From Thermoplasmata archaeon (GTDB lineage: Archaea; Thermoplasmatota; Thermoplasmata; Lutacidiplasmatales; UBA184), in the NCBI GenBank assembly GCA_030043255.1, contig JASHYB010000111.1:1-18773 (forward strand): 18,773 nucleotides of DNA, given 5' to 3'. Both the position numbers and the translations under genes were made by a program. Under the pieces are notes generated by a model. That model saw only the letters and a list, made by a program, of their open reading frames with translations. It was not told where the DNA came from and did no database searches. Within the stretch, counting starts at the first letter, position 1, and every line of letters begins with the position of its first letter. This document shows positions 13,448-18,773 of this stretch, piece after piece.

Positions 13448-14752
13448 GTGGCGTTCGAGTTCCGTCTCCCGGACATCGGCGAGGGGGTCGCCGAGGGGGA
13501 GGTCGTCCGCTGGTTCGTGAAGGAAGGGGACGTCGTCCGCGAGGATGCGCCGCTCGTCAGTGTGCTGACCGACAAGGCGAACGTCGAGATCCCCTCGCCG
13601 AGATCCGGCAAGGTCCTCACGATCCACGCCCAGGTCGGCGAGAAGGTGAAGGTCGGCGGCCTGCTCGTGACGATCGACGCGGGCCCGGGCGGCGCTGCGG
13701 CCTCCCCAGGTGCGTCGCCCGCCGCCCCGACACCCGCGTCGATAGCGGGCGGACGTCCGACGGCTTCGGCCCCCACGCCGGCACCGAGTTCGGCACCGGC
13801 CGCGTCAACCGCTGCGTCGCCGGGGGCGATCGTTCCGGCCAGTCCGTACGTCCGACGCCTGGCGGCCGAGCGCGGCGTGGACCTCGCCACCGTCCGGGGC
13901 AGCGGCCCGGGGGGCCGGGTCACCGAGGCCGACCTCACGGCCGCAGGGTCGGTCGCGGCCCGGACCCCACCCGCCGCGGCGGAGCCCCCCGCCCGAGCCG
14001 TGTCGTCCGTCCCCGGGACCGTCGCCGCCGCCGTCGCCGCGGGCGACATCGCCGAGCGCATCCCCATCCGCGGGTTGCGGCGGGTCATCGCCGAGCACAT
14101 GAGCGAGGCGACCCACCGGGCTGCCCACTTCACCTACGTCGAGGAGGTCGACGCCACCGAGCTGGTCCGGCTCCGCGAGCACATGGCCAAGCACGTGGAG
14201 AAGCAGGGGACGCGACTGAGCTACCTGCCGTTCGTCGTCCGGGCCGTCGTGGCCGGGCTGAGGGCCCATCCGCGCCTGAACGCGACCATGGACGACGAGC
14301 ACAACGAGCTGCTCGTCCGCGCCTCCTGCCACGTCGGCATCGCGACCGCCGCGCCGGACGGCCTGATCGTGCCGGTCGTCCGAAACGCCGACCGCAAGAG
14401 CATCGGCCAGCTGGCGAAGGAGATCCAGGACCTCTCCGAGCGCGGCCGCGCGGGCAAGCTGGAGCGCGCCGAACTGTCGGGGAGCACCTTCACCATCACC
14501 AGCCTCGGCGCGCTGGGCGGAGTCCTCGCGACGCCAATCCTCAACTATCCCGAAGTGGCGATCCTCGGGGTCCACAAGATCCAGCGGCGACCGGTCTACC
14601 GGCCGGACGGGACGATCGGCCCGGCCGACCTGATGAACCTCTCCGTCTCGCTGGACCACCGCGTGCTGGACGGGATCGAAGGGGCGCAGTTCCTGGCGAC
14701 CGTGAAGTCCTACCTCGAGGACCCGCACCAGCTGTTCGCGGAGCTGGCGTAA
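13448..14752 (+). CDS. 2-oxoacid dehydrogenase E2 (dihydrolipoyl acyltransferase)
   Basis: A 434-residue core enzyme of the complex. Domains in order: one lipoyl domain (1-78) with lipoylated K43 in TDKANVEI; an Ala/Pro-rich swinging linker (80-130); the E1/E3-binding domain (131-164, SPYVRRLAAERGVDLATVRGS then GGRVTEADL); a second linker; and the acyltransferase domain (204-434). The catalytic His is H404 in LDHRVLDG with D408, and FTITSLGALGG (348-358) is also conserved. It transfers the acyl group from lipoate to CoA and builds the oligomeric core. The GTG start has GAGGT (13439-13443) four bases upstream, overlapping the E1 beta stop. The lipoyl lysine is the target of the LipB pathway encoded downstream. 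Confidence 0.94.
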   Translation: MAFEFRLPDIGEGVAEGEVVRWFVKEGDVVREDAPLVSVLTDKANVEIPSPRSGKVLTIHAQVGEKVKVGGLLVTIDAGPGGAAASPGASPAAPTPASIAGGRPTASAPTPAPSSAPAASTAASPGAIVPASPYVRRLAAERGVDLATVRGSGPGGRVTEADLTAAGSVAARTPPAAAEPPARAVSSVPGTVAAAVAAGDIAERIPIRGLRRVIAEHMSEATHRAAHFTYVEEVDATELVRLREHMAKHVEKQGTRLSYLPFVVRAVVAGLRAHPRLNATMDDEHNELLVRASCHVGIATAAPDGLIVPVVRNADRKSIGQLAKEIQDLSERGRAGKLERAELSGSTFTITSLGALGGVLATPILNYPEVAILGVHKIQRRPVYRPDGTIGPADLMNLSVSLDHRVLDGIEGAQFLATVKSYLEDPHQLFAELA

Positions 14753-14799
14753 GGCTGCGGCCGGCCCGCCGCGCGCGCGCCCCGTCCGGAGAGCTCAAG

Positions 14800-14820
14800 C
14801 CGCCCCCTGACTGGCGGGTT
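14800..14820 (+). other. small hairpin just before the second E1 alpha start
   Basis: CCGCC (14800-14804) pairs with GGCGG (14813-14817) around an 8-base loop, ending four bases before the ATG at 14824 when the trailing TT is counted. It lies in the only sizeable gap inside the operon (71 bases). It may lower translation of the next gene or weakly terminate transcription. No promoter is seen in the gap. Confidence 0.3.
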
Positions 14821-14823
14821 TCG

Positions 14824-15873
14824 ATGGCGGGGACCCCGGCCGTCGCGCCGCTGCCCTACACCCGGGCGCAGGCGTTCAACGTGCTGGGACCGAAGCCGGA
14901 GGAGACGCTCCGGACCGCCTACCGCTGGATGATCCGGGCGCGGACCCTGGACGCGCGGATGCTCGCGCTCCAGCGCCAGGGCCGCGTCGGCTTCTACGGC
15001 GCAGCGACCGGCCAGGAGGCGGTGAACGTCGCGGCCGGGCTCGCCAGCCGCCCGGAGGACTGGGTCCTCCCCGGGCTCCGCGAGCAGCTGGTCGCGCTGG
15101 TCCGGGGTCACCCGCTGGACCGCTACGTCCACCACCTGTTCGCGGACGCCCAGGACCCGGCGCTCGGGCGGAACATGCCGTGCCACCCGACCGCGCGCGA
15201 GGTCCACTACGTCTCCATGTCGTCGGTGATCGGCACCCAGATCTCGCATGCGGTCGGCGTGGGCCGGGGAATGCGGAACCGCCGGGAGGCGGCGGTCGCG
15301 CTGGCGTTCTTCGGGGACGGGGCGACCAGCTCGAACGACTTCCACGCCGGGCTCAATCTCGCCGCGGTGGGCCGGTTGCCGGTCCTGTTCGTCTGCACGA
15401 ACAACCAGTGGGCGATCTCCGTCCCGGTGGAGCGCCAGACCGCCGCACGCACCCTGGCCGCGAAGGCGGCGGCGTACGGCCTGGCCGGCACCCGGGTCGA
15501 CGGGACCGACCTGGTCGCCTGCTGGGCAGCCCTTTCGGGCGCGTTGGAGCGCCTGCGGCGCGGCGGAGCGCCGGAGATGCTCGAGTTCCTGCTCTACCGC
15601 ATGACGGCGCACTCCAGCTCCGACGACCCGACGCGCTACCAGCCGGCGGACTGGGCCGCTCGGGCCCTCGCCCACGATCCCCTCGCGCGCCTGGCCCAGT
15701 GGATGCGGCGGGAGGGGCTCCTGGACGACGCGTTCCAGACCGAGGTCCAGAGCGAGGCCGACGAAGCGGTCCGCGCGGCGATCCGAGCCGCCGAGGCCAC
15801 CCCGGCGCCCCCGGAAGCGGCGCTGACCGAGGACGTTTTTGCCCGCCCGGCGTCGCCGATCCCCGGTCGGTAG
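14824..15873 (+). CDS. second E1 alpha-like subunit (2-oxoacid dehydrogenase)
   Basis: A 349-residue paralogue of the E1 alpha at 11392, similar over its whole length. The ThDP motif is intact (GDG 164-166 to NN 193-194), as are GRNMPCH (115-121) and HSSSDDPTRYQ (263-273). Two positions that are constant in typical E1 alpha differ. The Tyr-Arg pair reads LPGLRE, with Leu in place of Tyr, and SSPxxTQ reads SSVIGTQ. The gene has no E1 beta of its own and sits between E2 and E3. It may share the single E1 beta and give the complex a second substrate range, or be regulatory. A 71-base gap with a small hairpin precedes it. Start ATG; no strong SD apart from GGCGGG. The difference in function is inference. 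Confidence 0.88.
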   Translation: MAGTPAVAPLPYTRAQAFNVLGPKPEETLRTAYRWMIRARTLDARMLALQRQGRVGFYGAATGQEAVNVAAGLASRPEDWVLPGLREQLVALVRGHPLDRYVHHLFADAQDPALGRNMPCHPTAREVHYVSMSSVIGTQISHAVGVGRGMRNRREAAVALAFFGDGATSSNDFHAGLNLAAVGRLPVLFVCTNNQWAISVPVERQTAARTLAAKAAAYGLAGTRVDGTDLVACWAALSGALERLRRGGAPEMLEFLLYRMTAHSSSDDPTRYQPADWAARALAHDPLARLAQWMRREGLLDDAFQTEVQSEADEAVRAAIRAAEATPAPPEAALTEDVFARPASPIPGR

Positions 15874-15877
15874 CTCC

Positions 15878-17320
15878 ATGGCGGGAACGTACGCGCGCTC
15901 AACGGAGGTGGCGGTACTCGGCGGAGGCCCGGCCGGCTACATGGCGGCGATCCGCGCCGGCCAGCTGGGCAAGAAGGTCGTCCTGGTCGAGCGCGCCGAG
16001 CTCGGCGGGGAGTGCCTGAACCGCGGATGCATCCCGTCCAAGGCGCTGATCCACGCCTCGCAGCTGTACCACGCGCTCGCGACCGAGGGCCCGGAGATCG
16101 GCGTGAACGCCCCCGGGGCCACGTACGACCTGGCCGCGACGATGCGCTGGAAGGAGTCGGTCGTTGCGAAGGAACGCGCGGGCGTCGCTACGCTGCTCAA
16201 GGCGGCGGGGGTGACGGTGCTCGCCGGCCGGGGACGGTTCACCGGTCCGAGGTCGCTGGACGTCGAGGCGGCGGACGGCGGCCACGAGCGGATCGACTTC
16301 GCCGCGGCGATCATCGCCACCGGAGCGGTCCACGCCACGATCCCCGGCTTCGAGACCGACGGCGAGCAGGTGCTGAACGCCTGGGAGCTCCTGTCGATCC
16401 CCCGCCTGCCGAAGTCGATGCTGGTCCTCGGCGGGGGCGTCAGCGGCTGCGAGCTGGGCCAGTTCCTCGCCCGCGTCGGCGTGAAGGTGACGATCGTCGA
16501 GCTGATGCCGCAGATCCTGCCCGGGCTCGACCCCGACCTCTCCCGGGAGCTCGCCGCCGCGCTCGGACGCCTGGGCGTCGAGCTGCGTACCGGCACGCGC
16601 GCGAGCGCGCTGCGCCGTCAGCCGTCGGGGCTGACCCTGGAGGTGAACGGGCCGGCGGGCCCCGAGCAGCTGACGGCCGAACGGCTGTTCGTGACGGTCG
16701 GTAAGCGCCCCGCCAGCCAGGGCCTCGGCCTGGAGGAGGCCGGCGTCGTCGTCGACCCGAAGACCGGCTTCATCGGCGTGGACGCGCAGATGCGGACGAA
16801 CGTCCCGCACCTGTACGCCGCGGGGGACGTCGCCCGGCCCCCGATGCTCGCCCACAAGTCCTACCGGGAGGGGATCGTCGCCGCCGAGGCGATCGCCGGT
16901 CGGCCGACCCGCTTCGACTTCCGGGCGATGCCGTCGGTGGTCTTCACCGACCCGGAGCTCGCGAGCGTCGGCCTGACGAAGGAGGAGGCGGAGAAGGCCG
17001 GCCTGCACCCCCGCGAGGCGCGGTTCCCGTTCGCAGCCCTCGGCCGCGCGCACGCCAGCCACGCCACGACCGGTTGGCTGAAGGTCGTCGGCGACGACTC
17101 GAGCGGCCGGCTCCTCGGCGTGCACGCGGCCGGCGGCTCCGTCGGAGAGTTCGCCGCCGAGGTGGCCCTCGCCCTCGAGATGGGGGCGACGGTGCGCGAC
17201 GTCGCGCAGACGATCCACCCCCACCCGACGTTCAGCGAGGCGCTCGCGGAGGCGGCGCTGCTGTGGCTGGGGGAACCGATGCACGTCGCCCGGAGGACCG
17301 TCCCTGCCGCCGGTCGTTGA
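15878..17320 (+). CDS. lpdA: dihydrolipoamide dehydrogenase (E3)
   Basis: A 480-residue flavoprotein that reoxidises dihydrolipoate on E2 and makes NADH. FAD-binding GGGPAGY is at 15-21. The redox disulfide is in GGECLNRGCIPSKAL (C46 and C51). The NAD-binding Rossmann motif is in VLGGGVSGCELGQFLARVG, and the second FAD segment is LYAAGDVARPPMLAHKSYREG. The C-terminal HPHPTFSE supplies the catalytic His-Glu pair (H449 and E454). Length and layout are normal. ATG at 15878 is chosen because it follows the previous stop by four bases and begins right before the FAD domain; the in-frame upstream start at 15839 would only add basic residues overlapping the E1 alpha gene. The 3' end probably overlaps the true start of lipB. 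Confidence 0.95.
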   Translation: MAGTYARSTEVAVLGGGPAGYMAAIRAGQLGKKVVLVERAELGGECLNRGCIPSKALIHASQLYHALATEGPEIGVNAPGATYDLAATMRWKESVVAKERAGVATLLKAAGVTVLAGRGRFTGPRSLDVEAADGGHERIDFAAAIIATGAVHATIPGFETDGEQVLNAWELLSIPRLPKSMLVLGGGVSGCELGQFLARVGVKVTIVELMPQILPGLDPDLSRELAAALGRLGVELRTGTRASALRRQPSGLTLEVNGPAGPEQLTAERLFVTVGKRPASQGLGLEEAGVVVDPKTGFIGVDAQMRTNVPHLYAAGDVARPPMLAHKSYREGIVAAEAIAGRPTRFDFRAMPSVVFTDPELASVGLTKEEAEKAGLHPREARFPFAALGRAHASHATTGWLKVVGDDSSGRLLGVHAAGGSVGEFAAEVALALEMGATVRDVAQTIHPHPTFSEALAEAALLWLGEPMHVARRTVPAAGR

Positions 17321-17357
17321 GTGGGGCCAGCGCGAGTACCGCGACGCGCTGGGGGCG

Positions 17358-17972
17358 ATGCGCGAGCTGGTCGCCGAGCGGCGTCGGGGTGCGGTTGACG
17401 ACACCCTCGTACTGGTCGAGCATCCGCCGGTCGTGACCGTCGGGGTGCAGGGGGACGACGGGTCGGCGGGGCGCAGCGGGCTACCGGTCGTCGAGGTCGA
17501 GCGGGGGGGCCATGCGACCTACCACGGGCCCGGCCAGCTCGTCGGCTACCCGATCGTGGACCTGGCGGCCCGGGGACACGACGTCCGCCGGTTCGTGCAC
17601 GACCTCCAGTCCCTCCTGGTCCGCTCGCTGGAGCCGCTCGGGCTCGCGGCCGCTCCGGTCCCGGGACAGCCCGGGGTCTGGGTGGACGGACGGCGCAAGA
17701 TCGCGTCGATCGGCATCGCGGTCGACCACTGGATCTCGTTCCACGGCTTCGCGCTGAACGTCGACCCCGATCTGGCGGCGTTCAGTCGGTTCCGCCCCTG
17801 CGGGCTCGACCCGGCGGTGATGACCTCCGTCGCACGAGAGCTCGGCCGCCCCGTGCCGGTCTCCGAGCTCCGAGGGCCGGTCGTGGACGCCTGGCGCGAG
17901 TTGTTCGAGGGGACCCGCGCTCCGGTCGATCCCGCAAGCGCGGCGGCGCGGAGCCGGACCGCCCCGGCATGA
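17358..17972 (+). CDS. lipB: LipB, octanoyl-[carrier] protein N-octanoyltransferase
   Basis: This enzyme moves octanoate from acyl carrier protein to the lipoyl-domain lysine, the first step of de novo lipoylation before LipA inserts sulfur. From ATG 17358 it has 204 residues. EHPPVVTVG is at 21-29, the signature RGGHATYHGPGQLVGYP at 49-65, the catalytic Lys in RKIASIG (K114), SFHGFALNV at 127-135 and the acyl-carrying Cys in RPCGL (C148). All catalytic residues are present, so it is LipB rather than an LplA ligase. The family's N-terminal strand and helix (VEWGQREYRDALGAM) are encoded upstream in the same frame, but without ATG, GTG or TTG. A CTG at 17304 is a possible start, giving 222 residues and overlapping lpdA. 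It clearly serves the E2 in this operon. Confidence 0.9.
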   Translation: MRELVAERRRGAVDDTLVLVEHPPVVTVGVQGDDGSAGRSGLPVVEVERGGHATYHGPGQLVGYPIVDLAARGHDVRRFVHDLQSLLVRSLEPLGLAAAPVPGQPGVWVDGRRKIASIGIAVDHWISFHGFALNVDPDLAAFSRFRPCGLDPAVMTSVARELGRPVPVSELRGPVVDAWRELFEGTRAPVDPASAAARSRTAPA

Positions 17973-18773
17973 GGGCGGAGCCGGACGGTCGCCCCCGGCT
18001 GCTGGTGGTCGGAGGCTGCAGCGGGCTGGTGGGCCGGTCGATCCTCGCCGAGTTCGGTCCGGACCACCGTCTGCGGTCGGTCCACCGCCACCCCACTGCC
18101 GCCGAGACCGGCGCCGGCGTCGAGGTCGTCGCGGCGGACGCCGCGGAGCTCGAGGACTGGAGGGCCGTGCTCTCCGGGGTCGATACGGTGCTGAACCTCG
18201 CCTGGTACCGCCAGGCCCCCCGGTCCCGGTTCGTCGCCCTGGCCGCGGGCCTGCTGCGCCTCGTGACAGCGGCCGAAGCGGTGGGGATCCGAAGGTTCGT
18301 GCAGGTCAGCGTTCCGGACGCGCCGAGCCGGCTCGAGCGGGAGCTTCCGTACCTGGCCGAGAAGCGCCGCGTCGACCGGGGGCTGGCGGCCAGCCGTCTG
18401 GACTACGTGATCGTGCGGCCGACGATGCTGTTCGGGCCTCAGGACCGGCTTCTGACGGTCATGCTGCGCACGATACGGCGCTACCACCGCTTCCCGATGT
18501 TCGGGGACGGAGCCTACCATCTGAGCCCGATAGCCGCCGTCGACCTTGCGACGATAATTCGGGGGGAGGCGGCCCGCGGCGGCCGGCGGGACGTCGTCGT
18601 CGGAGGGCCGCGCCGTTGGGTCTACCGGGAGCTGACCGACGCGCTCTTCCGGGCCCTCGGCCGGTCCCCCCGCTACGTGACGCTGGGCCCCCGGAGCTCC
18701 GTCTACCTGGCCCGTCTGCTGGAGGGTCTCGGTTCGTCGCTGCTCTACGCCTACGAGGTGGAGTGGCTGCTCT
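17969..18773 (+). CDS. Rossmann-fold NAD(P)-dependent epimerase/reductase, NDUFA9-like SDR (partial)
   Basis: The 3' end is cut by the window; 268 residues are visible. An N-terminal dinucleotide-binding motif VVGGCSGLVG (13-22, GxxGxxG type) is followed by an acidic D57 region, the NLAWYRQ segment after strand four, and Y128-x3-K132 (PYLAEKRR) as the SDR catalytic pair. RPTMLFGPQDRLLT (about 150-163) is typical of atypical extended SDRs such as NDUFA9-like proteins and sugar or sterol epimerases. The substrate cannot be told. ATG at 17969 overlaps the lipB stop as ATGA, so it is translationally coupled to lipB and is part of the operon. A link to lipoylation or 2-oxoacid metabolism is suggested by position only. 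Confidence 0.75.
   Translation, partial: MRAEPDGRPRLLVVGGCSGLVGRSILAEFGPDHRLRSVHRHPTAAETGAGVEVVAADAAELEDWRAVLSGVDTVLNLAWYRQAPRSRFVALAAGLLRLVTAAEAVGIRRFVQVSVPDAPSRLERELPYLAEKRRVDRGLAASRLDYVIVRPTMLFGPQDRLLTVMLRTIRRYHRFPMFGDGAYHLSPIAAVDLATIIRGEAARGGRRDVVVGGPRRWVYRELTDALFRALGRSPRYVTLGPRSSVYLARLLEGLGSSLLYAYEVEWLL

Noticed and set aside
15839..15877. Longer dihydrolipoamide dehydrogenase start at 15839
   Set aside because: It adds 13 mostly basic residues overlapping the end of the E1 alpha gene. The ATG at 15878 sits right before the FAD domain and after the upstream stop.
1..18773. CRISPR array, insertion sequence or transposase
   Set aside because: No regularly spaced short repeats, no transposase motifs and no integrase were found on either strand. 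The repeats seen are protein-level repeats of secreted proteins or tRNA-derived.

Overview
The window is GC-rich and most likely comes from an archaeon of the Thermoplasmatota or a close relative. That placement is inferred from four things: a thermopsin-family (peptidase A5) secreted protein, secreted proteins built from tandem 'ETGLPSGT-W' repeats, archaeal-type TATA boxes about 27-32 bases before GTG or ATG starts (leaderless style), and a tRNA gene without an encoded CCA. No 16S rRNA gene or universal marker protein is present to confirm it.

Left part (1-1666): a tRNA-Ile(GAU) gene is followed by a noncoding stretch with strong hairpins and then a two-gene toxin-antitoxin module. The antitoxin is a zinc-ribbon-MNT nucleotidyltransferase and the toxin a HEPN protein of the HepT type, overlapping by four bases. 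Just beyond it lies a decayed tRNA copy that shares a 21-base exact direct repeat with the tRNA-Ile gene. The module is therefore bracketed by tRNA-derived repeats, like a tiny islet inserted at a tRNA. No integrase is visible.

Middle part (1667-8609): a secreted five-repeat protein comes first, then a convergent DUF1801 gene, then a 341-base structured intergenic stretch. Next is a 1174-residue secreted protein combining a thermopsin domain, a NosD-like beta-helix and four of the same repeats. It is followed by a hairpin and T-run terminator and by a soluble NAD-dependent formate dehydrogenase gene.

Minus-strand block (8625-11242): a compact three-gene ABC exporter operon (one ATPase, two ABC-2 permeases) converges on the formate dehydrogenase gene and diverges from the metabolic operon. 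The divergent intergenic region carries two opposed TATA-like boxes with an 8-3-8 inverted repeat between them.

Right part (11392-18773): a 2-oxoacid dehydrogenase complex operon in the order E1-alpha, E1-beta, E2, a second E1-alpha, E3, then LipB (octanoyltransferase, which starts lipoylation of E2) and the start of a Rossmann-fold SDR gene cut by the window edge. Most junctions are overlaps or very short gaps, so this reads as one transcription unit. The E1-alpha sequence resembles the branched-chain 2-oxoacid type; substrate is inferred. The points most worth a second look are the tRNA-bounded toxin-antitoxin islet, the zinc-ribbon antitoxin, the thermopsin-beta-helix fusion, the orphan second E1-alpha with altered conserved residues, and lipB, whose conserved N-terminus extends upstream of any canonical start codon.
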